A stretch of 64,000 nt of DNA. It comes from Saussurea involucrata. Taxonomy: Eukaryota; Streptophyta; Magnoliopsida; Asterales; Asteraceae. Both the position numbers and the translations under genes were made by a program. The stretch spans positions 138,496,983 through 138,560,982 of the forward strand of contig CM066319.1 of NCBI GenBank assembly GCA_033807775.1. The letters are read 5' to 3'. The notes under the pieces are model-generated. The model saw nothing but the letters and a program-made list of their open reading frames with translations, was not told the DNA's origin and did not search any database. Shown here in pieces: positions 44,946 through 56,440 of the stretch. Each line of letters opens with the position of its first letter. The first letter of the stretch is position 1.

Positions 44946-45517
44946 ACATCCTCCCCTCAAAAGAATTTTGTACCCGGAATTCCACTTTCGAACAAGTGAG
45001 GGTATTGGGACTTCATGTCCGTCTCTAGCTCCCAAGTTTCCTCCTGGCCCTTGTGGTACCGCCACTAGACCTTTACTAAGACCGTCTCCTTGTCCCCGGA
45101 ATTCCACTTTCGAACAAGTGAGGGTATTGGGACTTCATGTCCGTCTCTAGCTCCCAAGTTTCCTCCTGGCCCTTGTGGTACCGCCACTGGACCTTTACTA
45201 AGACTGTCTCCTTGTTCCTCAGCTTCCTGACTTTACGATCCACTTTCGCCCAAGGTTCCTCTACATAATTTAACTTTTCATCCACCCGTATATCTGCTAA
45301 TGGCACCGCCATACTTGCTTCTGCCAAGCACTTCATTAGATTAGACACATGAAATGTAGGGTGAATTCCCCGAAGTTCCTCGGGCAACTCCAACTTATAC
45401 GCTACTTCGCCCACACGCTCGGTGATGGCAAATGGCCCGACGTATCTGGGCCTCAACTTTCCTTTCTTTCCTAACCGAACTACGCCCTTCCAAGGCGAGA
45501 CCTTAAGCATGACATTG
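44946..45517 (-). pseudogene. Integrase C-terminal and chromodomain-like tail of the Tekay-like element
   Basis: The minus-strand frame 45525-45076 reads VMLKVSPWKGVVRLGKKGK, RYVGPFAITERVGEVAYKLE, IHPTFHVSNLMKCL, EEPWAKVDRKVRKLRNKE and VQWRYHKGQEETWELETDM, ending in YPHLFESGIPGT. The KVQW...TWE...YPHLF pattern is the chromodomain-like tail of Tekay/Del elements. The natural end is displaced by the 122-bp tandem duplication. The coding sequence is interrupted at 45517 by a solo LTR and resumes at 54064 (VGDNV). Confidence 0.9.
44973..45216. repeat. 122-bp tandem duplication in the integrase tail
   Basis: Copies 44973-45094 and 45095-45216 differ at a few bases (for example CCACTAGACC versus CCACTGGACC). 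Because 122 is not a multiple of three, the duplication shifts the reading frame at the end of the integrase/chromodomain coding region. Confidence 0.9.
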
Positions 45518-45839
45518 TGTAACATCTCAATTTTTATAAAATGTTACGTTTGGTTTTGTTGATAATTTGAGTATAATTATTTGATAGATTAATTTTAGAG
45601 TTTATCCCCGAATAAGTTACGTTATGTGTTTTTATTGGAATTATAAGTTAAGGGGTAAACTTTAATTTTAATTTATAAGTTGGAGGGTGGAAATTGTCAA
45701 TTAATGAAAGTAGAGGAGCTGTTTTGGTCAAGTGGTGAAACCACTTAAACATCACCGCCTCATTTATGAATTTAGGTGGATGAGAGGCTATGGTTCATTT
45801 TTTTTTGAGAACTCTTGTGTGTGTGTGTATTCTCAGCAA

Positions 45840-45849
45840 AGAGAGAGAT

Positions 45850-45884
<35 letters not shown>
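45840..45884. repeat. (GA)n microsatellite
   Basis: Imperfect GA repeat with an uninterrupted core of about 15 units, in the first third of the solo LTR. Confidence 0.9.
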
Positions 45885-45888
<4 letters not shown>

Positions 45889-46244
45889 AGTAGAGAACGA
45901 GAAAGGAAAGAAGGAGAAGAAGAAATTCTGCTGTGAACTAAGAGTACAAATTGGTGAAAAACAAAGACTTTGTGAAGTTTGGAGACATAAATCTTTACAA
46001 CTATTAAGAGTGAAGGGAGAAGGACATTTTGCTATCAGGTGAGTTCATTCTTATCTTACCCTTTTATAACGTATTTAAATTATGGTAAGGTATATTTTTT
46101 ATAATGAAATGTTTTCTGGATGAATTTTGATGGATGATTATACGAGGTAAAATTGATTATCTTTAAACTAATGGTATTGCTTAATTTCATTAACGTTATT
46201 TGAAAATGATTTATATTAAGCAATAATCTGCACGAGTACGGTTA

Positions 46245-46636
46245 AGTGTAATGGATCCATAGGCACTAGTTTTTATATGAACACATGGAATAGGCGTGGA
46301 TTAATCGTAATTCCAGTGTGTATGATAAACGTGGAATAGGCGTGGACTAATCGTAATTCCCGTTTAGGGGAAATGAGGAATAGGCGTGGACTAATCGTAA
46401 TTCGTATTTCACATTAATGAGAAATCGTGGGATAGGCGTGGACTAATCGTAATTCCCGATTTCTATAGGAAGGAAAGAGATAGGCATGGTTTAATTGTAA
46501 TCTCTACTTCCTTTCCAAGAAATAGGCATGGATTAATTGTAATTTCTTGGATATGAGCATTAATCTAGAATCCTTGGAGATTCGTAGTGGGATCTTGAAC
46601 GTGATATCATAACTAACTTGGTGTTAGTTATATTCA
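46245..46636 (+). repeat. Tandem stem-loop array with conserved 18-nt loop
   Basis: Six units between 46281 and 46551 share the loop AGGCRTGGNYTAATYGTA (exactly 18 nt in units 1, 2, 5 and 6). The bases on either side change from unit to unit yet remain complementary: GGAAT/ATTCC, GGGAT/ATTCCC, GAGAT/ATCTC, GAAAT/ATTTC, with pairing often extending to 10 bp. A palindrome ATGGATCCAT precedes the array (46251-46260). Two simpler hairpins (GAATC/GATTC; AACTAAC/GTTAGTT) follow to about 46632. Function unknown. Confidence 0.85.
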
Positions 46637-46649
46637 TGGAATCGGGTAT

Positions 46650-47919
46650 TGATAGGCGGGTATCACCCCCCTAAATCTTATCGCAAGTGTACGGTGTCGA
46701 AATCAAGTAATACGTACGGAAGTACGAGTATCGAACCCACAGGAACTAGGAACTAAGTATCACAATTACTACAATTGCTATTAACTAAACGTCGCAACTT
46801 TGAGAGGTTGGTTTATAAACTACTTAATTGCAAACAAAACTAAATCAACACACATACAGTAAACAGCTTAAGAACTTCAGATAGGGAAAACAGTTGAGGG
46901 TTGGAAATCCTAAGACCTTCGTATACAAACACTTGACTCGCAACAATTACCATTTATTCCGTATAATGAATACCCAATCTTGTAAAAATCACTGTTGTTC
47001 TCTTTCAAGCAACAACGGGTTTTATCTTGAAAAACACAAGTTTATCTCTCGATCTCACCTATGGAATTCAAAATACATTAAGCTCAAGATTTTAACTGGA
47101 CTAAGGCTTACTCGGTATATCTCTATCCCCTTTATCACCTTAGGCATGCAATTTCTAGTTTTAGTCACAATTAATTCTCTCGAACTTAATTAGAAACAAC
47201 AAATCAATCGTAAATTGGCCAAATTCACAAAAGCATGAAAATCCAAATCACATGCTTCATTAATATAGGAAAAGCTGATAAAAGTCTCAAGTTACATGTT
47301 CATATGCTTAAATCAAATTCATTCCAACCCCCAACATATAGAAATTAGTTCATGTTGGTGGTGGATTCAAACACAAGAGAAAGAGATGAAAACATGTATG
47401 TAAACATGGTAATGGAAACGTGATAGATATGATGATGAACTCCCTTCTCTCGTGCTCGTCTCTACTTCGCATGTTGAACGTGGCTCCAATCGATCCTGTA
47501 TCGTGGCTCCAAAAGACGTGAAAAATCTCTGAAAATCGCCCTCCAGCCGTCTGCCGTCGTCCGTGTGTGAATGATAAGTCAAAACCTAGCTGCAGAAAGT
47601 GTTTTATAAAACTGGGCGTGGGGGCCAGTACTGGCGCCAGTTGGCTGACGCTAAGACTGGCGCCAGATTCTGTTTAAATTGTCGGCGCGGATTGTGGCGC
47701 CAGTTCGCTGGCGCGGAGACTGGCGCCAGGCTCTGTTTCTCATTTCCTCGAATTTTCTCGTTTTCAGCTCCGGAACTCGAATCTGCTGCTCTTTTGGATA
47801 ATAATGCTCAGACCTGTACTTTCTCACCAAAAACCCGTTAAATACTCGTATTTCACTTGAACACATGCGTGAACCACCTCGTTTGAGATTAAAAATAATG
47901 TCGAAAATCGACATTATCA
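46650..47919 (-). repeat. 3' LTR of the Athila-like element
   Basis: 1,270 bp. On the minus strand it begins TGATAATGTCGATTTTCGAC, a near-palindrome. It has four TGGCGCCA blocks (47632-47730), one more repeat unit than the other LTR. Confidence 0.9.
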
Positions 47920-50022
47920 ACAACCCCAAACCGAGTGTTGCTTGTCCTCAAGCAAAATAGCGATAGAATAGAATAAGAGCACACATCAGTGAAATAATAA
48001 TAACTGCACAACTCCCAATTGGTACCACGTAATGCACTGGTGATTTCCTATACCCGTGAATGCATATCTCACCCTCGCCTCATCCTTATTCTGTTTGATC
48101 TATGGTCTTCCATTGTGAGTTGAACTCGTGACAGCTCCGATTACATTAGGGTCGTACTAGGTCCAGACATACTAGGAAAAATATTTTGCCTCGACCCTAC
48201 CTCACGGGATATTCTCATTTCACTCGAACCTAGGTTATCGCACGTGTTGTCATGTATAGGAATTTATGTACAAGAATACTCGAATATTACATGACAACTC
48301 TATTGAAAGACGCACAAATGTCCAAAAATTGATCTCAGAAAGGAATCAAGTAGCAAGACAGGGAATATCAGTAAAGGTGGTCGTATACCCTAATCACATT
48401 TTCCAAAAGATTATCCAGGTCTTTACAAGGGTTGTAATGGGGTTAAGGTTATGGCTACGAAATGAAAGGGAAAACGGTTCAAAGATCCTTGGTGTGTCAA
48501 ACATTAGCAGTTATGAACTTTCTTCACATTCTATCTTTTGGCCCTCTTTATCACTACTGGAGTCTCTTTGACTCTCTTATTGAGCTGTTGTAAAGCTATC
48601 TAAATAACTGTATTTATTTATTTATTTTTTGGGACTTCATTGGTCCTCTTTATTCGATTGGGGCTGCATTGGCCCTCTTTTCTATTTATTCTCATGACTG
48701 CCTGTATTATTTATTTTCCGCTCTATCTTTGCAGTTCATTACCGCCTCTGTTGACACGCTTTCGGATAAGGGTTGGCTAAGGCTTTTGGCTTGGGTTTAA
48801 AGGTGGGTTTAGAAATGAACAAGGTGAGTGTTTGGCTACAAAGGGGGTTATGGTTACACACATAATGGGTGAAAAGGTACGATAGCTAAACATGGGTTAA
48901 CACTGCTCACAATGCCTGGAATCATCTCTTAAGGTCCACACGATATGGTCTACTACAGCCTTACCCAATATCCCGATGGTTGTCTTTGCTATCCAATGCA
49001 ATAATATAGCGAGATCATTCTATATTCACGACAAGGAACTCGAAAAAGTGTATATGAATTAAGTGTATGAATCCCTCGAAATGAAAAACGTCTTTTAGGC
49101 TCAAATCTCACTAATGGGTGGTCTCCACTAATGTCCCTAGTTATGTCCTTTCCCAGTACTTCCCTAATGGTCACGTTACTATCACAAGGTTCTTCCCACA
49201 CTGGTCGGTCTCAATCATTCAAAACAAAAATTTTAGCTAAAGTGATCTAGGTACTCAGAAGTGCAGGAAATCTACGTGCATAACGTGGGCCCGATTGGGC
49301 AACCCCAAACCTTACCCACACATTGTCCCCAATGTGCACGTGTCGGCGATACTAAAACAAGTATCGTTGTGCGGTTTTTACAGGTATCAGACAGGCAAGA
49401 CATAACATTAAAGCACAACCCTCAAAGAGCTAGTCTTATTAAATAATGGCCACCCCAAACATAGGTCGTGGCCTAGGTTTGTCAACTAAAGCCAACCCAA
49501 ACCTCGGTGAAACCGAGGTTTGCACAGGATTAGAAGTGAGTGTGTGGATGTTTAAAAATGAGGCACCCCAAACCTAAGTGAAACATAGGTTTGTTGCATC
49601 TCGATTAACTAAGGGTATCAAAACATCATACACACCCGTTACATACAAAGTTGAGAACATACCTATTTGCCCGGACGGAGAAAATCCTCTTGGAAGATTG
49701 GAACGCCCAGTTGGAAGACATCGGAGAAGACGGAGGAGGGGAATGCAAAAACAAACGAAAACAAAGCAGAAAGAGAAAGGAAACAAAGAAACGAAACACA
49801 CAAAGCAAGAAGGGAAAAACCCAACAGAGGGTCCCGCGGCTTTCCACGCGACTTGCAAGTCGCGCAGAAAGTCGCGTATGTCTCTGTTTACTTTTTCATT
49901 TTTCGATTTTTTTTGTAAATAAAAACACTCAAAAACGTAGAAATTAAAAGAAACCGCAAACCTTGGTGGGTTGCCTCCCACCCAGCGCCGTGGTTTCGGT
50001 CGTGGCTCGACCTTCCTTCCGA
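47920..50022 (-). other. Athila-like 3' non-coding region
   Basis: No coding frame is recognised. It contains three related hairpins with AAACCT...AGGTTT arms (49457-49592), a purine-rich block (49725-49810) and ATTTATTTATTT repeats (48613-48630). The purine tract next to the 3' LTR reads GGTTTGGGGTTG on the minus strand (47921-47932). Confidence 0.7.
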
Positions 50023-52223
50023 TCACTCCTTAGGCCTTTCATGATTGCCCGGCTCCTCTTCAGCTTGACCTCGTACCTTCTCGAACATCTTGAATACTGC
50101 CTTTTCACCACCGACCCTCAGAGTCATTTCGCCTTCTTCCATGTCGATCAACGCTCTACTCGTGGCCAGAAAAGATCTTCCCAGAATTAGCGGAACTTCT
50201 TCATCTTCATCTATGTCGATCACCACGAAGTCCACTGGAAAGTAGAACTTGTCGACCTTGATCAGCACGTCCTCTACCACTCCATATGGATAGATTATCG
50301 ATCTGTCCGCGAGCTTGAGTGTCATATATGTCGGCTTCACCTCTCCCACGCCAAGTTTCCTGAAAACAGATAAGGGCATTAGATTAATACTAGCTCCTAA
50401 ATCACACAAAACTTTATCAAAAGAAAGATTCCCAATTTGAATAGGGATCGAAAAACTCCCTGGATCTTTAAGCTTTGGGAGAAGCTTATTCTGAATGATG
50501 GCACTACACTCTTCAGTAAGTGTAATGGTGGACTGGTGCTCGATTGCCCTTTTCTTGGATAGGATCTCTTTCATGAACTTGAGGTATGTCGGCATTTGAG
50601 CAAGTGCCTCCGCGAATGGGATGTTGATGTGAAGCTTCTTGAAGATGTCTAGAAATTTCTTGAATTGTTCCTCATCTTTATGTGCCTTCACCCGATTCGG
50701 ATATGGTAGCGGTGGTACAAACGGTTTGACTACCGGCTTTGGTGGAGGTGTCACTTCTTTTTCCTTCGGTTCTTCCCGATTAGCCGTATCACTCACAATA
50801 CTGTCTTTCGGCTCGACATTGGTCTCTTTGATTACTTCTTTGCCACTTCTCAGGTAAATGGCATTACACTCTTCCCTTGGTTTCTTTTCAGTCATGCTCG
50901 GGAATGTTCCGGGAGCTCGGTTTTGTAAAGCTTCATAAATCTGTCCCACTTTCCTCTCGAGAAGCCTAATCGATGCCGTGTTCTGGTCAGTAGCTGCCTT
51001 GACCGTGCTCACCGTGTTTGCCAAATCGCCAACCGTGCTGTCCATCTTGGTCATGAACTTCATCATCATGTCTTCTAACCCTGGATTATTCTCCCCGGAT
51101 TGTCCCTCATTGAAATTCCTTTGGTTGAAACCTGGAGGACGGTAAGCATTGTTAGCATTAGAAGAATTAGAAAAATTGGAGTTATTACCTTGTGGTTGTT
51201 GACCGGGATGACTCCATGAAAAGTTGGGGTGCTTCTTCCACCCCTCATTGTAGGTGTTTGAGAACGGGTCATTCCTCGGCTGATTGTTGCGATTTTGTAA
51301 GAACTGAACCTGTTCAGGTTCTTGAGGACTGCCTCCCTTCAGATGGTTCGTGATAAAAGCTAGTTGAGCTTTTAGTTCTTTCAGCTCATCCGATTCTTGA
51401 ATGCTCGCAACTCTTCTTACGGCTGATCTTGGAGTAGAAAAACTGTGCTCGGCCAGATTATCGATCAGCTCGCATGCTTCTTCATAAGATTTATCCATTA
51501 GTGCTCAACCTGATGCGGCGTGATATCGTTTTTGAACTGCGGGTGGAGTCCACTAAAGAATGTCTGGATGATGACCCAACCTTGCAACCCATGATGAGGA
51601 CACTTCTTTAGCATGTCCTTATACCTCTCCCAAGCTTCATACAGTGTTTCTTGATCCCATTGAGAGAAATGGGTGATTTCAGCCATGAGCTGGGCGGTTC
51701 TGCTTGGTGGAAAGAATTTCTGGAGGAATGCGGCCTTCAGGTCGGCCCATGTGGTGATAAGATCCGATGGTAGGCCTTCTATCCAAATTTCAGCTCCACC
51801 CTTTAAGGAAAAGCTGAATAGCCTCAGTTTTATCGCGTTCTCCTCCATCCTATTAATCTTGAATGTGTTGCAGATCCGTTCAAATACACGAAGATGTGCA
51901 TGGGGGTCTTCAGTTGGTGCTCCCCCGAACTGATTTTGTTGCACCATTACGATGGTGCTCGGTTTGATCTCGAAGTAATTCGCCGCAGTGGTGGGTGCTT
52001 GGATTCCTATGCGTGCGGCTGCCACATTTGGATCGGCAAACGACCGCATATGACGTCTTTCAGGAGGTGGTGGTGGATTGTTACGTGGTATCTCGTTGGC
52101 AGATCTCTCATCACCCATCTTCAACTGCCTTTTGACCTTTGATTCTTTGAGTAAACGACGGGCGGTTCTTTCAATCTCCGGATCGAGTGGTTCGATGTTC
52201 TTCCCTCGGGTTTTCCTTGGCAT
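50023..52223 (-). pseudogene. Athila-like Gag-protease, frame shift at TAATG
   Basis: Minus-strand ATG at 52223. The first frame (242 codons to 51498) holds the Gag domain: EDPHAHLRVFERICNTFKIN, KLRLFSFSLKGGAEIWIEGL, FLQKFFPPSRTAQL and FFSGLHPQFKNDI. It ends TAATG, where the second frame (51498-50023, 491 codons) starts one base back with MDKSYEEACELIDN. The overlap can be a one-base deletion or a stop-restart. The second frame has a Gln/Asn-rich linker, NAIYLRSGKEV, PPPKPVVKPFVPPLPYPNR, and the protease LCDLGASINLMPLSVF and VPLILGRSFLATSRALID. DLGAS in place of DSGAS is usual in Athila. No Cys knuckle was seen. Confidence 0.9.
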
Positions 52224-52383
52224 AAACCAATTAGTACCTGAAAAGAAGAATCAGCAAAATTAGCAATCCAGAAATTGAAAGTGATGAAATAAAATAATAA
52301 AAGAAAAATGTTCAATGTAATATCGCTTATAGATGGTAATGCTATCAGTTGTAACTAGTTCCCCGGCAACGGCGCCAAAAACT

Positions 52384-53626
52384 TGATAGGCGGATATCAC
52401 CCCCCTAAATCTTACCGCAAGTGTACGGTGTTGAAATCAAGTAATACGTACAGAAGTACGAGTATCGAATCCACAGGAACTAGGAACTAAGTATCACAAT
52501 TACTACAATTGCTATTAACAGAACGTCGCAACTTTGAGAGGTTGGTTTATAAACTACTTAATTGCAAACAAAACTAAATCAACACACAGACAGTAAACAG
52601 CTTAAGAACTTCAGATAGGGAAAATAGTTGAGGGTTGGAAATCCTAAGACCTTCGTATACAAACACTTGACTCGCAACAATTACCAGTTATTCCGTATAA
52701 TGAATACCCAATCTTGTAAAAATCACCGTTGTTCTCTTTCAAGCAACAACGGGTTTTATCTTGAAAAGCACAAGTTTATCTCTCGATCTCACCTATGGAA
52801 TTCAAAATACATTAAACTCAAGATTTTAACGGGACTAAGGCTTACTCGGTATATCTCTATCCCCTTTCTCACCTTAGGCATGCAATTTCTAGTTCTAGTC
52901 ACAATTAATTCTCTCGAACATAATTAGAAACAACAAATCAATCGTAAATTGGCCAAATTCACAAAAGCATGAAAATCCAAATCACATGCTTCATTAATAT
53001 AGGAAAAACTGATAAAAGTCTCAAGTTACATGTTCATATGCTTAAATCAAATTCATTCCAACCCCCAACATATAGAAATTAGTTCATGTTGGTGGTGGAT
53101 TCAAACACAAGAGAAAGAGATGAAAACGTGTATGTAAACATGGTAATGGTAACGTGATAGATATGATGATGAACTCCCTTCTCTCGTGCTCGTCTCTACT
53201 TCGCGTGTTGAACGTGGCTCCAATCGATCCTGTATCGTGGCTCCAAAAGACGTGAAAAATCTCTGAAAATCGCCCTCCAGCCGTCTGCCGTCGTCCGTGT
53301 GTGAATGATAAGTCAAAACCTAGCTGCAGAAAGTGTTTTATAAAACTGGGCGTCGGGCCAGTAATGGCGCCAGATTTTGTTTAAATTGTCGGCGCAGATT
53401 GTGGCGCCAGTTCGCTGGCGCGGAGACTGGCGCCAGACTCTGTTTCTCATTTCCTCGAATTTTCTCGTTTTCAGCTCTGGAACTCGAATCTGCTGCTCTT
53501 TTGGATAATAATGCTCATACCTGTACTTTCTCACCAAAAACCCGTTAAATACTCGTATTTCACTTGAAGACATGCGTGAACCACCTAGTTTGAGATTAAA
53601 AATAATGTCGAAAATCGACATTATCA
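52384..53626 (-). repeat. 5' LTR of the Athila-like element
   Basis: 1,243 bp, adjacent to the primer site. It lacks a 27-bp stretch around the TGGCGCCA repeats that the other LTR has (near 53357). Confidence 0.9.
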
Positions 53627-54063
53627 GGTATAATTCCGTCATCGCAAGATGTTTTTTACGTATGGTAAGAAAGAGGGTAAACCAGGTTGTTATGCCTTGT
53701 TTACATTGATTTTAAAAGTATTATTTTGAAACCAAATGTTCTCACTAGGCGTTAGCCTAATCGTTTCAAATTATATTTTCTTACCAGGTACTAGCTCCGG
53801 GAAATAAAGGGATGTGGGACGAGAGCTTTTGAGATAGCGGAGAAGTTAATTAACAATGAGGCTTTTTGATGGAATGCTTAGATAACCTAGTTAATCTGAT
53901 TATAGAAACATGATTAGATTAATAGGTTATTTGGAGAATTCAGTATTTGTAAATATGACCCTCATAGTTAAAATCTCTGTTTATGTATAAAGTTTAGAAG
54001 ATTTTATGTTTAATCTTGTTACAAATTTGAGGTTCAAATTGGCCCTGATTTTAGGGTGTTACA

Positions 54064-54962
54064 CGTTGTCTCCTACTTGGAACTCAATTGGTTTCCTTCT
54101 CTTGTTGGCGTACATCTTCTGGCGGTTCTGAGTTACCTTCAATCTCTCTCGAATCTGAATGATTTTATCTACGGTTATCTGAACCATTTCTGGACCAGCC
54201 AGCTGTTTCTCTCCCACCTCGGTCCAACACACGGGTGTTCTACATTTACGCCCGTATAATTCCTCGAAGGGTGCTGCTTGCAGGCTAGCATGATAACTAT
54301 TATTGTACGAAAATTCAATTAAAGGCAGGTGATTTTCCCACGAACCATTAAAATCAATCACACATTCCCTAAGCATGTCTTCCAACGTCTGGATAGTTCT
54401 CTTGCTCTGTCCATCCGTTTGAGGATGATAAGCGGTACTCAGCTTGAGTTGTGTACCGAGTTCCCTTTGAAAACTTCGCCAAAGCGATGACGTGAACGAC
54501 TATCTTGGTCGGACACTATAGATCGCGGCACTCCATGCCTTGAAACAATTTCGTCGATATATAATCTCGCCAACTTTTCCAACGGGTCGGTCTCCTTGAT
54601 AGGTAGAAAGTGAGCTGACTTTTTCAGACGATCCACTATCACCCAAATGGTATCATGACCTTTAGGGGTCCTTGGAAACTTCGCGACGAAGTCCATTGAG
54701 ATATCGTCCCACTTCGGTTGTAACTCTCCGAAAGGTTTTTGGTGTTCCGCCTTAACCTTCAAACACGTTAGGCACCTTCCACAAAGTGCGCGACGTCTTT
54801 CTTCATCCCCAACCACCAATAAAACTGCTTCAGGTCTCGATACATCTTGTTGGTTCCCGGGTGAACCGAATAACGAGATCTACGAGTCTTCTCTAGCACA
54901 CGCTTCCGCAGATCTCCCCACTTAGGGACCCACACTCGGTCTCCTAAACATTTCACCCCCAC
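54064..54962 (-). pseudogene. Integrase zinc domain and catalytic core of the Tekay-like element
   Basis: On the minus strand: HPGTNKMYRDLKQFYWW and CLTCLKVKAEHQKPFGEL (zinc domain, 54760-54900), then the core with ISMDFVAKFPRTPKGHDTIW (first Asp), HGVPRSIVSDQDSR (second Asp) and LPLIEFSYNNSYHASLQAAP (near 54300), and VGDNV at 54064. Frames change near 54440, 54800 and 54930. The break near 54440-54470 removes part of the SRF...WKS segment. Family role: joins element DNA to the host chromosome. Confidence 0.9.
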
Positions 54963-56440
54963 TGACGCTAACTCCCAAAGACGACACTAATCCAACGATG
55001 CGCTCATTCTTCAGGTTTTCTTCAGCTAACGCTTCCTCTTGGCATTTCTTAATTTCTTCTAAGAGATTGGGAACGACTTCGACTCTAGAAGCGACCACCT
55101 TGGTTGGTTCTCTTGTTTCCTTCCGACTTAGAGCGTCGGCCACCACATTAGCTTTACCTGGGTGAAAAAGTATCTCACAATCATAATCACTTAGTAGTTC
55201 TATCCACCGCCTCTGTCTCATATTCAGTTTCTTCTGGTCGAACAAATGACTGAGGCTCTTATGATATGAGTAAATCTGGTACTAAACCCCATACAGATAA
55301 TGTCTCAAAATCTTCAATGCGAACACCACCGCTGCCAGCTCCATGTCATGAGTGAGGTAGTTCCTCTCATGGTCTTTCAACTGACGGGACGCATAAGCGA
55401 TCACCTTCCCGTTCTGCATAAGCACACACCCTAAACCTAGCTTAGAAGCGTCACTAAAAATCACAAATCCTTCAGAACCACTAGGCAAAGTCAGGATTGG
55501 CGCACTACTCAACATTTCGTTCAGCTCATTAAAAGCCACATCCTGAGCTTCTGCCCACTCGAATTTAACGATCTTCTTGGTTAATGCGGTTAATGGCGTA
55601 GCTATCCAGGAAAATCCTGAATGAAAACTTCCGGTAGTAGCCTGCCAGACCAAGGAAGCTTCTCACTTCAGATGGTGACTTGGGTGGTTCCCACCCTTTA
55701 ATTGCCTCAATCTTGGCCGGATCCACTTTGATACCCTCTCCTGACACCACGTGCCCTAGAAATTGTACCTCCCTCAACCAGAATTCACACTTTTAGAACT
55801 TAGCATACAATTTCTCACGACGCAATAAGTCTAACACTAAACGAAGATGCTCTTCGTGTTCACCTCGAGACTTGGAGTAGACTAGAATATCATCTATGAA
55901 CAGTATTACACATTTGTCCAAAAACGGTCCACACACCATGTTCATCAAGTCCATGAATATCGCTGGAGCATTAGTCAAACCGAAAGGCATGACTAAAAAT
56001 TCATAGTGTCCATACCTCGTGCGAAATACCGTCTTTGGCATATCTTCATGTTTCACCTTCAATTGGTGGTAACCAGACCTCAAGTCGATTTTCGAGAAGT
56101 AGCTCGACCCTTGCAGTTGATCGAACAGGTCGTCGATTCTTGGAAGCGGGTACTTGTTCTTGATGGTTACCTTATTCAGCTCCCGATAGTCTATGCACGT
56201 TCTCATAGACCCATCCTTCTTCTTGAGAAACAATATTGGTGCTCCCCACGACGATGAGCTAGGGCGTATAAAGCCCTTATCTAACAACTCCTGCAATTGC
56301 ATCATCAACTCCTTCATCTCCGTTGGCGCTATTGGTGCCGCCCCAGGCACCAAATCGATCCTAAACTCGACCTGACAATCCAGGGGTAAACCCGTCAAGT
56401 CCTCCGGAAATACCTCCGGATACTTACACACCACTGGCAC
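54922..56440 (-). pseudogene. Reverse transcriptase and RNase H of the Tekay-like element
   Basis: 56440-55793 is a long uninterrupted RT frame: FPEDLTGLPLDCQVEFRID, LLDKGFIRPSSSSWGAPI, FSKIDLRSGYHQLK, MPFGLTNAPAIFMDL and the catalytic FIDDILVYS (FIDD at 55889-55900, both Asp present). A single TAG at about 55795 follows AKF. The connection (VQFLGHVVSGEGIKVDPAKI) and RNase H (FVIFSDASKLGLGCVLMQ; ERNYLTHDMELAAVVFALK) continue to 55282 after a frameshift near 55650. A last RNase H part (RRWIELLSDYDCEILFHPGK) runs to about 55130. These are among the best preserved sequences in the window. Confidence 0.95.

Larger units (their letters stand above)
46650..53626 (-). mobile_element. Athila-like Ty3/gypsy derivative, gag-pro only
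   Basis: LTRs 46650-47919 and 52384-53626 end TGATA...TATCA and are flanked by perfect GGTAT repeats (46645-46649 and 53627-53631). The primer site on the minus strand, TTTTGGCGCCGTTGCCGGGG (52361-52380), is the Athila type. It encodes Gag and protease but no RT or integrase. 2.1 kb of non-coding sequence separates the protease from the 3' LTR. Confidence 0.95.
45518..54063 (+). repeat. Solo LTR in integrase, containing a six-unit stem-loop array, split by the Athila-like element
   Basis: About 1,560 bp without the nested element: TGTAACATCTC...TTTTAGGGTGTTACA. Flanks are CATTG (45513-45517) and CGTTG (54064-54068), a one-mismatch target duplication. It holds a GA microsatellite (45840-45884), the stem-loop array (46281-46551) and the CACTAG hairpin (53747-53758). 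Plus orientation is inferred from the order array then CACTAG hairpin, as in oriented LTRs here. Confidence 0.8.

Noticed and set aside
46281..46551. Reading the stem-loop array as a CRISPR array
   Set aside because: The conserved unit is the 18-nt loop and the variable parts are complementary stems, not spacers. The location is a plant LTR. There are no cas genes.
49574..50026. 150-residue minus-strand frame and overlapping plus-strand frames
   Set aside because: The sequence is low-complexity purine/pyrimidine-biased non-coding DNA of the Athila-like element. Phe/Cys-rich or Lys/Arg-rich composition follows from the bias.
51496..51500. TAATG stop-start coupling between the two Athila-like frames as a regulatory device
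   Set aside because: A single-base deletion gives the same result and relatives normally have one continuous Gag-Pro frame. Noted but not claimed.
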